A stretch of DNA of 56,194 nucleotides, from NCBI RefSeq assembly GCF_001434705.1, contig NZ_AZDJ01000032.1, positions 212,745 through 268,938 on the forward strand. The letters are read 5' to 3'. Below the pieces are notes generated by a model. It searched no databases and was not told the DNA's origin. It saw only the letters and a list, made by a program, of their open reading frames with translations. The position numbers were made by a program, and so were the translations under genes. This DNA comes from Lacticaseibacillus nasuensis JCM 17158. GTDB taxonomy: Bacteria > Bacillota > Bacilli > Lactobacillales > Lactobacillaceae. Positions 1 through 8,625 of this stretch are shown piece by piece; the stretch's first letter is position 1, and every line of letters starts with the position of its first letter.

Positions 1-328
1 ACAGCCCACAAAGCCCGGTATATCAACACCGTATTTTTGACGATTGCGGGGAAAATTCAGCGGGTGAGGCAACCCACTCGACCGAAAAAGTAAATTCTAA
101 AGAATACTTTTGTTGAAGAATTACAACATGACAACTCCATCATCTTCAAGCCTGTTTTTTTCGCTGCATGGCTTTCTAGACCGTGAGATTTTTTTGAAAA
201 TGGCGATTTTTGCTGTACTGTGAAAACAAGTCAGGCCGGCGTTTTTCGAGCACTTTTAACACTTTTCTGGGCTGAGCGCTTTATATAAGTGTAGGGCGCG
301 CAGGCCCGATCACCTTCCGCGCCCACAC
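1..328. other. Left-edge non-coding stretch
   Basis: No convincing gene is seen here on either strand. The stretch is AT-richer than its neighbours, with several T-runs (for example near 146-152 and 191-197). It lies beyond the terminator of the PTS operon, so it probably holds the 5' region of a gene to the left of the window. That gene cannot be seen. Confidence 0.5.
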
Positions 329-356
329 AAAAACCCACCCGGCCAAGCCGAGTGGG
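329..356 (-). terminator. Rho-independent terminator of the gat-type PTS operon
   Basis: An inverted repeat pairs ACCCACCCGGC with GCCGAGTGGGT around a three-base loop. On the minus strand it is followed by a T-run (the aaaaa at 329-333). It lies 19 nt beyond the stop of the last PTS gene. Confidence 0.85.
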
Positions 357-374
357 TCAAGTTCACGACGTTGA

Positions 375-668
375 TTATTCTTGGAAGCCCAAGACCTCAA
401 ACGCCTTGTCGATCAGCGGCTCAACGCCGATGTTCGTCAGGAATGGCAGACCGTTCAACACAGTCGTGCCTTCTGCGCCATCGTATTGGGTGGTGGTCAC
501 AACTAAGTCATAGTTGTCAGCCATCGAAGCCACTTGGGCAATCGAGGTTTGGTCGATTTGGTAAGCATCTTCTGGCACATGATGTTCGTCGAAGGCTTCC
601 TTGAGCTTATTCATAGCAACGGTGCTGGTCACAACACCGGCGCCACAGGCAACGAGGATTTTTTTCAT
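375..668 (-). CDS. PTS IIB component, galactitol family (distal copy)
   Basis: A 97-residue cytoplasmic IIB phosphocarrier. It opens MKKILVACGAGVVTST, the P-loop of galactitol-type IIB proteins, with the phospho-accepting Cys at residue 8. IIB takes phosphate from IIA and gives it to the sugar bound by IIC. I start it at 668 rather than the upstream ATG at 698, because AAGAAAGGAAG sits just ahead of 668. It is the last gene of a minus-strand operon, after IIC, and a terminator follows. A second IIB with the same signature lies on the other side of IIC (2178-2468). The substrate cannot be read from the sequence; the galactitol family also carries other polyols and pentitols. Confidence 0.88.
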   Translation of the reverse strand: MKKILVACGAGVVTSTVAMNKLKEAFDEHHVPEDAYQIDQTSIAQVASMADNYDLVVTTTQYDGAEGTTVLNGLPFLTNIGVEPLIDKAFEVLGFQE

Positions 669-759
669 GAGAATCTTCCTTTCTTGGTGACAAGTCAATT
701 ATACGCGCTTTGGCGCCACATCGCTGCACGCACCATGAGCTTTACAAATTGCCGCCACA

Positions 760-2154
760 TTACTTTGCGGCTTCTGCGGGCTTAGCGTTTTCTTCAGCAA
801 CAATCTTCTTGCGGTTCCAGAAAATCAGAATCGCGCAGACGATGATCCCAAAGGCATACAGGACCCACTTGTTTTGCGCCAACTTAACGAAGACCCAAGG
901 GAACGGGTCGGACCCGTTGTCGATACTGTTGATCAACGTGGAGCCCTTAGGAATGGAGAAGTGAGCGGCACGGGCAGCGCGCGTAACCAGCGGTGCCAGG
1001 TCAGTACCGATCCACAGGCCGATGACAACGTGGATGGCCCCGATGATGAAGGAGCGGAAGAAGTCACCATGCACAACGGAAACGATCAGTGGGAACATGA
1101 AGACGAACCCAACCAAACCGATAGTTGGCAGGAACTGGTTGCCAGGCAGGATGAAGGCAAACAGCAAGGCGACTGGAATCATCAGCGTGGCACAGGCCAG
1201 AACCACTGGGGAACCAATCCCAACGGCGGTATCAAGGCCGATGTACAGCTTCCGGTTACCAGAGAACTTCTTTTGCGTCCACTTCTGGATGTTGCCAGAA
1301 ACTGGCACAACGCCTTGCAGCAACATGGCCGCCATTTTTGGCGTGATGACCATGACGGCAGACAAGGTGACACCCATCAAGAGAATCTTCCCGATCTTGT
1401 CGGCGATACTGATGCCAGGGACGGCAATGTACGCCAGCAGACCGATGAAGCAGCCAATGACGAAGCCCAACAGCGTCGGTTCGCCCCAGGCCCCAAACTT
1501 CTTGTTGAAGTCCTTAGCTTCCAGGTGAATCTTGTTGACGCCAGGAATCTTGTCGATAATCCAGTTCATGACAATCGCAGTTGGCACATAAGTCGCGGCG
1601 TAACCATGAGGGATACTGATCCCAGGCAGGCCCAGATACTTATCAACCAGTGGTGCAGTCCGGTCGGCAATGACCATGACGATGATCATGAAGACCGAAG
1701 CGGTGAACAAGCTCAAGACAATGTCCTTAGTCATCGCGTAAACCAGAGAACCGGAAAAGGCGAAATGCCAGAAGTCCCAGATATCAACATCAATCGTTTG
1801 AGTGGTCTTGGTCACGATCATGATGATGTTGATCAAGATGCCTAGCGGGATGATGGATACCCCAACGGCAGTCCCATAGGCGATGGCACTGGCGGATGGC
1901 CAGCCCACATCGATAACCTGCAGGTGCAGGCCCATGGTTTTGATCATGCTTTGAATCGCAGGGTTCATGACGTCAGTCAGGATGGACACGGTCGCGTTCA
2001 ACCCAATAAAGCCAATCCCGACCATCAAGCCACCACGCAGGGCTTTGGCAAATGGGACCCGGACGGCTAAGCCGAAAATCAACATGATGATCGGAATCAT
2101 GACCGTGGGGCCGAGATTAACGATGTACATAATTGCATCGATAAATATCTTCAT
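760..2154 (-). CDS. PTS IIC component, galactitol family
   Basis: A 464-residue polytopic membrane permease, the usual length for GatC-type IIC. It has about ten or more hydrophobic segments, starting with MYIVNLGPTVMIPIIMLIFG near residue 9. The C-terminus is a short charged tail (about residues 440-464). It moves the sugar across the membrane while IIB phosphorylates it. It lies between two IIB genes, 23 nt after the upstream IIB, and shares that transcript. GGAGTG lies about 12 nt before the ATG, which is a rather long spacing. No sugar-specific dehydrogenase or kinase lies nearby, so the substrate is unknown. Confidence 0.88.
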   Translation of the reverse strand: MKIFIDAIMYIVNLGPTVMIPIIMLIFGLAVRVPFAKALRGGLMVGIGFIGLNATVSILTDVMNPAIQSMIKTMGLHLQVIDVGWPSASAIAYGTAVGVSIIPLGILINIIMIVTKTTQTIDVDIWDFWHFAFSGSLVYAMTKDIVLSLFTASVFMIIVMVIADRTAPLVDKYLGLPGISIPHGYAATYVPTAIVMNWIIDKIPGVNKIHLEAKDFNKKFGAWGEPTLLGFVIGCFIGLLAYIAVPGISIADKIGKILLMGVTLSAVMVITPKMAAMLLQGVVPVSGNIQKWTQKKFSGNRKLYIGLDTAVGIGSPVVLACATLMIPVALLFAFILPGNQFLPTIGLVGFVFMFPLIVSVVHGDFFRSFIIGAIHVVIGLWIGTDLAPLVTRAARAAHFSIPKGSTLINSIDNGSDPFPWVFVKLAQNKWVLYAFGIIVCAILIFWNRKKIVAEENAKPAEAAK

Positions 2155-2177
2155 GATAACTATTTCACTCCAATTTA

Positions 2178-2468
2178 TTAATCCAGTGACAAGTAATGGG
2201 CAAACTCAGCAAAGAACGCCGCCGTATCGTCGCCGGCCAACAACGCTAAGGCCGAAATGATGCGTTCGTCAGGGCCCGCCTCAAGCGGCGTGGTCGTGAC
2301 GACCAAATCATAATCGGCGGTTTGCGCGTACACGTCGCTTAACGTGCCTTGCGTCAACTCGATGCCGGTCCAGCCGCGGGCCTGGATTTCCCGGGAAATC
2401 TTCGCCATCACAATCGTGCTGGTGACGATACCCGACCCGCAGGCGACCAATACGTGCTTGGTGTTCAT
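2178..2468 (-). CDS. PTS IIB component, galactitol family (proximal copy)
   Basis: A 96-residue IIB protein with the P-loop HVLVACGSGIVTST and the phospho-Cys at residue 10. It shares the frame ACGxGxVTST and the block DYDLVVTTT with the IIB at 375-668, but the C-terminal halves diverge strongly, so this is not a recent duplication. It lies 2 nt after the IIA gene and 23 nt before IIC, so it is probably the main partner of this IIC. The distal copy may serve another IIC, or act as a signalling form. Confidence 0.85.
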   Translation of the reverse strand: MNTKHVLVACGSGIVTSTIVMAKISREIQARGWTGIELTQGTLSDVYAQTADYDLVVTTTPLEAGPDERIISALALLAGDDTAAFFAEFAHYLSLD

Positions 2469-2470
2469 GC

Positions 2471-2944
2471 TTAGTCCTCGAACTTTAAATCACTTAAAAA
2501 GGCGTCCACATCGGCGAAGATGTCGTCAACTGTGGTCATGCCTAACAACTTTTGCAGGTGAGCCTGATCTTGCACCAGGCTCATGATCTTCTGTAAGGTC
2601 GCCACTTGGCCGTGGGCCTCGTGGATTCCGAGCATGAAGACGAGACTGACATCAAGCTCTTGGGTGGTGTCCGCCATGTTGCGGAACTTCACCGGGTGGG
2701 CCAACGTGGCCACGGCAATTTTCGACTCGTTGGTGTACTTGGCATCGGCGTGCGGAATCGCCACGTTGATGGCCCCAGTCGGCAACCCTGTCGGAAATTT
2801 GCTTTCCCGGGTCAACACTGCCGCCTTGAAGCTATCCTTGACGAAGCCGTTCTCAGTCAGCTTGTCGGCCAATTGACTGATGACATCTTCGGCGGTGTCG
2901 GCAACCAACTGTGGCACAATTAATTTTGTATCTGCTAAACTCAC
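2471..2944 (-). CDS. PTS IIA component, fructose/mannitol-galactitol superfamily
   Basis: A 157-residue IIA phosphocarrier. The motif VAIPHADAKY carries the His that takes phosphate from HPr, the usual site in this family. It lies 2 nt before the IIB gene and 3 nt after another IIA-type gene. With the full-length spacing of the family and close linkage to IIB and IIC, it is the likely energy-coupling subunit of the permease. Confidence 0.85.
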   Translation of the reverse strand: MSLADTKLIVPQLVADTAEDVISQLADKLTENGFVKDSFKAAVLTRESKFPTGLPTGAINVAIPHADAKYTNESKIAVATLAHPVKFRNMADTTQELDVSLVFMLGIHEAHGQVATLQKIMSLVQDQAHLQKLLGMTTVDDIFADVDAFLSDLKFED

Positions 2945-2947
2945 GTA

Positions 2948-3361
2948 CTAACCCTCCATGACTTGACGAATCAGTTCTTGAATAACGGGTAACGTGGCGG
3001 TGCTTAACCGCTGCAACCAGGTTGCATCAGCCAGTGCCGTCATCAACTTGATCATTTGCGCATCCGCGCCCCCTGGCGGTAAGACCAGCACCAAGCACAG
3101 GTGCACGGTGTGACCATCCGGCCAGGCCAATGGCGATTGGCTTCGCGCAATCACCAGCGTCGGGGTCAAGCCAGGAGCCACATAATGCGGCGTGGCAATG
3201 CCGGCCCCGATATAGGTCGAGCCCAGCGCCTCGCGCTTCGCGACAGCGCGAGCAAAGGCAGCAGGTTCTGCAATAATAGCGTGTTCTTGGAAATAGCGAC
3301 CCAGGTCGGTCATCGCGGCTTGCACCGTTTGCCCGGCCATGGTCGTGGTCAGAATCTGCAT
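2948..3361 (-). CDS. Second PTS IIA-like protein, possibly the detached IIA domain of the regulator
   Basis: A 137-residue IIA-superfamily protein with the active-site pattern GIATPHYVAPG (phospho-His in TPHY). Its ATG lies one base after the stop of the upstream PRD regulator, whose tail GAAAGGGCGGGC doubles as the ribosome site. Full-length LicR/MtlR-type regulators end in IIB then IIA domains. The neighbour ends after IIB, so this gene is exactly what is missing from it. That link is inference; it could simply be a second transport IIA. Confidence 0.75.
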   Translation of the reverse strand: MQILTTTMAGQTVQAAMTDLGRYFQEHAIIAEPAAFARAVAKREALGSTYIGAGIATPHYVAPGLTPTLVIARSQSPLAWPDGHTVHLCLVLVLPPGGADAQMIKLMTALADATWLQRLSTATLPVIQELIRQVMEG

Positions 3362-3362
3362 G

Positions 3363-4832
3363 TCATGCCCGCCCTTTCAGTGTTTCGACGATGCGCCGCC
3401 GGTCTTCTTCGGAGAACAAGGCCGATACGACCACGACCGGCGTACCGGCAATTTCCGGCGCGGCCACCGTGGAAATCACGAGGTCGGGGTGCTCGGTGTT
3501 GACCACCGTGTCATATTCCGCCAGGGCCATCACCTTGATGATGTCGAAATCGGGAAAGGCTTTGTGCACCTTGACCTTAATCAGCATCGAGGTGCCGACG
3601 CCCGTGGTGCACATGATGGCCACCCGCTTTTGCGTCGCCTGCTGCTCAAGGCAGCGGGCGAAGTATAGCGTGATGAACCCGACTTCGGCGTCGGGGATTG
3701 GCTGGAGGTCAAACAGCGACTCCGAGCGGGTCATCACGCCGCGGATCTCGTCGAATAAGCGGCGGTACTGGCGCCGGGTTTCAGCCAACCAGACGTTGAC
3801 CACGAAGATGCCGTTCTTGTTGCGGTTGAGCATCGGTTGGAGATGGTTGACCAAATCGTCCATGATCATGCTGGATTCGATTTGGTTGTTTTCCAACCGG
3901 TTCACCTCGTTGTACAGGTATTCGGTGTAGGCGCGAACCTGTGGATCCAAGTCCCGCGGCCGCGTTGGGCGGCTTTGTAACCGAATGGATAACAGGTATT
4001 GCAACAAGTTCACCGTTTCGCTGTACGGCATCTTGGTGTTCAAGTAATGGTTGAAGTCGGCAATGACATCCGTGACGATTTGGTACAACACGGCGTTATC
4101 GTCGATGAGGCTCCGCTCACGCGGGGACAGGCTTGGCTGTGCCGCCGGAATTAAGGTCCCTTGGCGCATGCGCATGATCAAGATATAGAGATGAGAAAAG
4201 ATGTTGATGTTATACGGGTAGGGAATGGGCTCGCCGAGCTTCTTTTCGATGGTCAGCAACTCCCGGGTAATAAACTGCTGATCATAGGGGTTCAAGTCCT
4301 TGGCATCCGCCGAGAACTCCTGAATCCCACTCACGGAAAAGAGGTTCATGTTCGCCAACGTCGCGTTGATTGCCGTGCGCACCGCCGCTTCGGTGCCGAT
4401 GACGCCGTAGCGGTGGGTGTCTTTGTTCAACGCGAGGGCATAGCCCTGGAGGGTCTCTTCTAAGGCGGCCAAGTCACTGGCTTGGGTCGATTCGCTGATG
4501 TAGAACTCCTCAAACAGCTGCTGCGCAGTCACCTGATACGGCGCCTTGAACAGCAACACGAGCAGTTCCTTGTTCCGCCGCTGCAACGGGGTGAAGCTCG
4601 CCTGGTTGCTTGGCGTCTCCGGCACCGCCACGGAGGCGGTGGTCGGGGTCATGCGAATGCCCTTGCCTGGGCTTTTTTCCACAAGGGGCGTGGCGGATTG
4701 CGCGTTGATCCGCGCAATCAGGCGATAAACCGTCTTGCTCGACACTCCGAGCTCCGTCGCGACTTGATTGGCCGAAACAAAGTCGGGATGGCTACGGAGA
4801 GTGGCGATCAGTTGGCTTTCATTGGCCCGCAT
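3363..4832 (-). CDS. PRD-domain transcriptional activator of the PTS operon (LicR/MtlR type)
   Basis: About 489 residues. The order is: an HTH near the N-terminus (SANQVATELGVSSKTVYRLI), a second Mga/HTH-like region (about 90-170), two PRD modules (about 175-380) and a galactitol-type IIB domain at the C-terminus, with the Cys in VAIMCTTGVGTS. Phosphorylation of the PRD His and the IIB Cys by the PTS normally sets activity. The usual C-terminal IIA domain is absent. I start it at 4832 because AAAGGA lies 8 nt upstream; ATGs at 4841 and 4865 are also in frame. It is first in the operon and divergent from pepD. Confidence 0.87.
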   Translation of the reverse strand: MRANESQLIATLRSHPDFVSANQVATELGVSSKTVYRLIARINAQSATPLVEKSPGKGIRMTPTTASVAVPETPSNQASFTPLQRRNKELLVLLFKAPYQVTAQQLFEEFYISESTQASDLAALEETLQGYALALNKDTHRYGVIGTEAAVRTAINATLANMNLFSVSGIQEFSADAKDLNPYDQQFITRELLTIEKKLGEPIPYPYNINIFSHLYILIMRMRQGTLIPAAQPSLSPRERSLIDDNAVLYQIVTDVIADFNHYLNTKMPYSETVNLLQYLLSIRLQSRPTRPRDLDPQVRAYTEYLYNEVNRLENNQIESSMIMDDLVNHLQPMLNRNKNGIFVVNVWLAETRRQYRRLFDEIRGVMTRSESLFDLQPIPDAEVGFITLYFARCLEQQATQKRVAIMCTTGVGTSMLIKVKVHKAFPDFDIIKVMALAEYDTVVNTEHPDLVISTVAAPEIAGTPVVVVSALFSEEDRRRIVETLKGRA

Positions 4833-4877
4833 AGCATTCATCCTTTCGTTGTCTACTTTACGCATTCACGCGTTGGC

Positions 4878-4937
4878 CACATGTCAACATGTGTCCACAT
4901 CTATGGACAATTATCGTGAAAATCTCATGAAAAGCAA
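4878..4937 (-). promoter_or_regulatory. Promoter and paired dyads ahead of the PTS regulator gene
   Basis: On the minus strand a -35 TTGCTT (4932-4937) and a -10 GATAAT (4910-4915) stand 16 bp apart. Right at and below the expected start of transcription lie two abutting dyads: TGTCCA-N6-TGGACA (4892-4909) and CACATG-N4-CATGTG (4878-4893). They could be an operator for the PRD activator or another repressor, or a leader hairpin. Confidence 0.6.
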
Positions 4938-4947
4938 GTAATCGCCT

Positions 4948-4976
4948 TTGCTAATTATCCGATCCTCCCCTACAAT
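4948..4976 (+). promoter_or_regulatory. Promoter of pepD
   Basis: A -35 TTGCTA (4948-4953) and a -10 TACAAT (4971-4976) stand 17 bp apart, about 34 nt before the TTG start of the dipeptidase gene. Confidence 0.7.
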
Positions 4977-5009
4977 ATGGCTGAAGCCCCATTGAAGGAG
5001 GAAATCATT

Positions 5010-6419
5010 TTGACAAAACGCGTTCATGGTTCCTGCACCACTATTCTCGTCGGCAAGGCCGCCAGCATCGACGGCTCCACGATTATCGCCCGTAACGAAG
5101 ACGGCAACGTCCCACTGCAGCCGCAGAAGTTCGTCTACGTGCACCCGGCCGACCAGCCGCGGCACTACCAAGCCGAGCTCAGCGCTTTTAACCTCGACTT
5201 GCCGGATAATCCGCTGGGTTACACCTCGACGCCAGAAGCCGTTGCCGGCAAAGGCCTCTGGGCAGCCGCTGGCATCAACAGCGAAAACGTCGCGATGACC
5301 GCCACGGAAACCATCACGACCAACGCCCGCATCCTCGGCATCGATCCGCTGGTGCCAGAAGGCCTCGGTGAAGAAAGCATCACCACCATCGTCTTGCCTT
5401 ACATCCACAGCGCGCGCGAAGGCGTGCAACGCCTCGGCGCATTGCTGGAACAATACGGCACCTACGAAACCAACGGCATCTGCTTCTCCGACAAGGATGA
5501 AGTCTGGTACTTTGAAAGCATCGCCGGCCACCACTGGGCTGCCATTCGGATTCCCGATGACGCCTATGTGGTCGCCCCGAACCGCTTCAACATCACCGAC
5601 TTCGACTTTAACTCCGCCGACTGCATGGCCAGCGCCGACCTCGAAGAGCTGATTACCACGTATCACCTCAACCCGGACCGTGACGGCTACAACCTGCGCC
5701 ACATCTTCGGCAGCGCCAGTGCCAAAGACACCCGCTACAACAACCCGCGGGCTTGGTACGGTCAGCTGTACTTCAACCCAGAGTTCGACACTGAACCGAT
5801 CGATCAGGACCTGCCGTTCATTTGTCGCACAGATAAAAAAATCAGTATCGAAGACGTGAAGTACGTATTGTCCTCGCATTACCAAAACACGCCTTACGAT
5901 CCGTATAGCAACGCCGGTACCGAGGAAGAAAAGAAGCGGTTCCGCCCAATCGGCATCAACCGCAACCAGGAACTGCATATCCTGCAGATTCGCAACGATG
6001 TGCCAGCCGCCATCGCCGGCATTCACTGGCTCGCCTTTGGCCCGAACACGTTCAATGCGGTCGTGCCATTTTACGCCAATGTGACCGACACCCCAGCGCC
6101 TTACCGCGACACCACCAGCACGTACGATCCGCGTAACATGTACTGGCTGTTCTCCACGCTGGCCGTGTTTGGCGACACCGATTTCACCTTGTACCAAGAC
6201 TTTGAAGACCTCTTTGAGCAAAACACGGTAGCCGCTTGCCGCCACCTGCAAATTGAGGCCGACGCGCACTACGCCGACCAAGCCGATCCCGTTGAATACC
6301 TCACCGCGGTGAACGCCAAGATGGCCGACATCGCCTTGGCCAAGGCCACGACCCTGTTAGGCCAAATGGTGGCCTTGGGCGCGCCAAAGATGAAGCTACA
6401 GTTCACGTTAAACGACTAA
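5010..6419 (+). CDS. pepD: Dipeptidase, peptidase family C69
   Basis: A 469-residue cytoplasmic Ntn-hydrolase of the lactobacillar PepD/PepDA type, which cuts a broad range of dipeptides at the end of protein breakdown. The N-terminus [18 protein letters not shown] matches the family, with the nucleophile Cys at residue 9. I choose the TTG at 5010 because AAGGAGG lies 8 nt before it; the ATG at 4977 would overlap the -10 box and has no ribosome site. The length is typical of the family. It stands alone, divergent from the PTS regulator, with its own promoter and a strong terminator. Confidence 0.93.
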   Translation: MTKRVHGSCTTILVGKAASIDGSTIIARNEDGNVPLQPQKFVYVHPADQPRHYQAELSAFNLDLPDNPLGYTSTPEAVAGKGLWAAAGINSENVAMTATETITTNARILGIDPLVPEGLGEESITTIVLPYIHSAREGVQRLGALLEQYGTYETNGICFSDKDEVWYFESIAGHHWAAIRIPDDAYVVAPNRFNITDFDFNSADCMASADLEELITTYHLNPDRDGYNLRHIFGSASAKDTRYNNPRAWYGQLYFNPEFDTEPIDQDLPFICRTDKKISIEDVKYVLSSHYQNTPYDPYSNAGTEEEKKRFRPIGINRNQELHILQIRNDVPAAIAGIHWLAFGPNTFNAVVPFYANVTDTPAPYRDTTSTYDPRNMYWLFSTLAVFGDTDFTLYQDFEDLFEQNTVAACRHLQIEADAHYADQADPVEYLTAVNAKMADIALAKATTLLGQMVALGAPKMKLQFTLND

Positions 6420-6433
6420 TCTCGTTGCACATC

Positions 6434-6466
6434 AAAAACCACTTCGCATCTGCGAAGTGGTTTTTT
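6434..6466 (+). terminator. Terminator of pepD
   Basis: A perfect 10-bp stem (CCACTTCGCA/TGCGAAGTGG, 6439-6460) is flanked by A5 and T6 runs, so it can work in both directions. It sits 19 nt after pepD and also between pepD and the convergent GNAT gene. Confidence 0.92.
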
Positions 6467-6487
6467 CGTCTGCTCTAGCTCAGCCTG

Positions 6488-7060
6488 TCAGTGCGCCGTG
6501 CCAACCGCCTCACGTGGCCGCGGGTCACTGGCCAGCATCCCCATTAGAATGTCGTCACCATATTGCCCGGTGGCCGAGTCCCACACCGCATCGCGCAGCC
6601 GGCCTTCGTCGATAAAGCCGGCCCTTTGGTAGACGTGATGCGCCCGCGGGTTGAACGAGAACACATCCAACCCCAGCCGGTGCAGGTGCAGCTGATCGAA
6701 GGCAAAATCGCGCGCCGTCGTGACCAACCAGGTGCCCCAGCCGTGGTTGCGCAAGGCGGGGTCAAACAAATAGATGCGGTAGTTGGCGCAACGCAGCGTC
6801 CAGTCGATGTCATTCAGGACACTTTCGCCGGTGATCCGCCCATCCGGTGCCACCAGCAACAAGTCGTAGCGGTTCGGGTCAGTGATGGTGTGCAGGTAAA
6901 ACTCGACGACTTGTTGCTTGGTGAAGCTGCCGCTGCCGGTGAAGCGATCCCCTTCCGGATCGCGCCGAGTGAAGTTAGCGTAGTAGGTCTCCGCCTCAGC
7001 TGGCCGCCCCAGCCGCAAGGTGTAGCCGGCGCGTTGCCACTGTGGATCGAGCTTGGTCAT
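6488..7060 (-). CDS. GNAT-family N-acetyltransferase (RimJ/RimL-like)
   Basis: A 190-residue protein with a GNAT fold. The acetyl-CoA-binding region is around NHGWGTWLVTTARDFAF (about residues 110-130), followed by LGLDVFSFNPRAHHVYQRAGF, typical of the RimJ/RimL/SpeG branch. The acceptor is unknown. I start it at 7060, behind GAAAGGA. Its ATG overlaps the TGA of the deformylase-like gene by 4 nt, which suggests translational coupling. It is the last gene of a three-gene minus-strand operon. Confidence 0.85.
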   Translation of the reverse strand: MTKLDPQWQRAGYTLRLGRPAEAETYYANFTRRDPEGDRFTGSGSFTKQQVVEFYLHTITDPNRYDLLLVAPDGRITGESVLNDIDWTLRCANYRIYLFDPALRNHGWGTWLVTTARDFAFDQLHLHRLGLDVFSFNPRAHHVYQRAGFIDEGRLRDAVWDSATGQYGDDILMGMLASDPRPREAVGTAH

Positions 7061-7467
7061 ATCAAAATTCCTTTCAAGTGGTCGCATTCGTGTTGAATAA
7101 TTTGCGCCTCAAAACCGGTGAAGCGCCCGGTTTGCGCTTCTCCGCTCGGCGTGTGCCAGCTAACCGTGATGCGCCGGTATCGGGTCGTCGGCCGCGTCCC
7201 CGTCAGCGACAGGCACCCCTCCTCGGTCTCAAAAGGGCCGCCTTCGCGGGTGATGACGGGATTCATCATCGCCACGGGGCCGGCGGCGAGTTGCGCGACG
7301 ATGATGGCCACCGGCTGGCCAATCATGTTTGCTGCCATCCCCACGCACTCGGCCCGGTGCGCCGCCAAGGTGGCCAGAAGGTCCTGGGCAATGTCGGCGT
7401 CGGCAGTAGTCGCTTGCCGGGCGCGTTGTTGAAGCAAGGCTTGGTTGTGATTAATCGGTCGAATCAT
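7057..7467 (-). CDS. Peptide deformylase-like protein
   Basis: A 136-residue member of the peptide deformylase family, which removes the formyl group from nascent N-terminal Met. Motif II (EEGCLSL) and motif III (HECDH) give the three metal ligands Cys, His, His and the catalytic Glu. Motif I reads VGMAANMIG: the Gln that stabilises the transition state in classical enzymes (GxGxAAxQ) is Met here. It is shorter than the main Def (about 185 residues), and as I recall other lactobacillar paralogues of this short type carry the same change. The start at 7467 follows GGAGGG and lies inside the end of the upstream gene. Activity is uncertain. Confidence 0.8.
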   Translation of the reverse strand: MIRPINHNQALLQQRARQATTADADIAQDLLATLAAHRAECVGMAANMIGQPVAIIVAQLAAGPVAMMNPVITREGGPFETEEGCLSLTGTRPTTRYRRITVSWHTPSGEAQTGRFTGFEAQIIQHECDHLKGILI

Positions 7468-8560
7468 GAGGGCCCTCCATGGCTGGTTGTAACGCAAACG
7501 TCAGCCGTACCGGGTTATGGTCGGAGTCTTTAAAGCCGGCATCCACCACCCGCACCTGCTTAACGGTGACATTCGGCGACACGATGAAGCCGTCGATCAA
7601 GGTCACGAAGGTGCGCCCGGGTTGATACGGCGCGTCGAGGTAGCGCACCGAGGGCACCGCGGCCGCGGCCAGACCCGCCAGCGGCACGGTAAACCCAGCC
7701 GGCAAGTCCGCCACCGGAAACGGGTGCGTCCAGGTGTAATCCGGCTGTTTGGTGTGGAACACCGCTGCGCTATTGGTCAGCAGGCGGTGGTTAAAATCGC
7801 CGCCCACCACCACGTAGTCGCCGGTGCGGTACGCCGCGGCGATATAGGCAAAGAGTTTGTGCAACTGGGCGGCTTGTACCGCCCGGTTCTTGGTGAAGGC
7901 CGACAGGTGGACGTTGACCAGCTGCAGGTGGTGGCCATCGCTGGTGGGCAATTGCGCGACGGTAAAGGCCCGATCCAAGTCGAGAAACTTGCTAAGGTCG
8001 GTGGGAATCGGCAACGAATACCGCCGGGCGCTGTCGATGCGCGTGGTACTTAGCGTCAACAACCCCGACTGCGCCGCCCCAATCGGCTGGGTGAATGGAT
8101 ACGCCAGGTACTTGGTGGCGTAGTTTTGGCCGTACACCGCCTCGTGGGTCTGGGCGAAGGCCCCGGTGAGCCAGGCCACCTCGTTGACGTGCCGCGAGCG
8201 GTCGCCGTCGCTATCGACCTCTTGGAACAAGGCAAAATCGGGCAGATCCTGGCGCGTGGTGGCTTCGATGCCGCGCATGGCCTGCTGCACACTGGCGGCG
8301 CTAGTCGCGCGGCTAGACTTACCACCGGCCATGAAGAACGAATAACTCGGCGGATATGACCCGTAGCCGATGTTAAAGGTTTGCACGGTGTACTCGCGTC
8401 CGGTCTGCATCAAAGCAGCGCCCGGCCGGTGATGCACCGGCAGCGTCTGGTCATCCGGCAGTCGCCGGTAAGTCGCCAACATGTACGCCACGTAGCTACC
8501 GGCAACGAGCCCCACCCCACCGGCCACGCCGCCGAGCACCTGCCATAATCGTTTCGTCAT
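7451..8560 (-). CDS. Membrane-anchored endonuclease/exonuclease/phosphatase family protein
   Basis: About 369 residues. One N-terminal membrane segment (about residues 8-30) is followed by an EEP domain with the motifs LFQEVD (metal-binding Glu), VVVGGDFNH (Asp/Asn) and SDHNPV at the C-terminus. The family includes DNases, sphingomyelinases and phosphoinositide phosphatases; the anchor suggests it works outside the cell. The substrate is unknown. The start at 8560 is set by GGAGGT six nt before the ATG. Its 3' end overlaps the deformylase-like gene by 17 nt. Confidence 0.85.
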   Translation of the reverse strand: MTKRLWQVLGGVAGGVGLVAGSYVAYMLATYRRLPDDQTLPVHHRPGAALMQTGREYTVQTFNIGYGSYPPSYSFFMAGGKSSRATSAASVQQAMRGIEATTRQDLPDFALFQEVDSDGDRSRHVNEVAWLTGAFAQTHEAVYGQNYATKYLAYPFTQPIGAAQSGLLTLSTTRIDSARRYSLPIPTDLSKFLDLDRAFTVAQLPTSDGHHLQLVNVHLSAFTKNRAVQAAQLHKLFAYIAAAYRTGDYVVVGGDFNHRLLTNSAAVFHTKQPDYTWTHPFPVADLPAGFTVPLAGLAAAAVPSVRYLDAPYQPGRTFVTLIDGFIVSPNVTVKQVRVVDAGFKDSDHNPVRLTFALQPAMEGPHDSTD

Positions 8561-8593
8561 CGCTGTCACCTCCACCGTTAGTTTACCATGAAC

Positions 8594-8621
8594 AAAGCGG
8601 CCAGCATGCGCTGGCCGCTTT
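8594..8621 (-). terminator. Hairpin terminator after kup
   Basis: A perfect 12-bp stem AAAGCGGCCAGC/GCTGGCCGCTTT with a 4-base loop lies 4 nt after the kup stop on the minus strand. The T-run behind it is poor (TTGTT). Confidence 0.75.
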
Positions 8622-8625
8622 AAGC

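Noticed and set aside
4911-6281. A 456-codon frame antisense to pepD
   Set aside because: It is a shadow of GC-rich codon use; pepD has full family motifs, promoter and terminator on the other strand.
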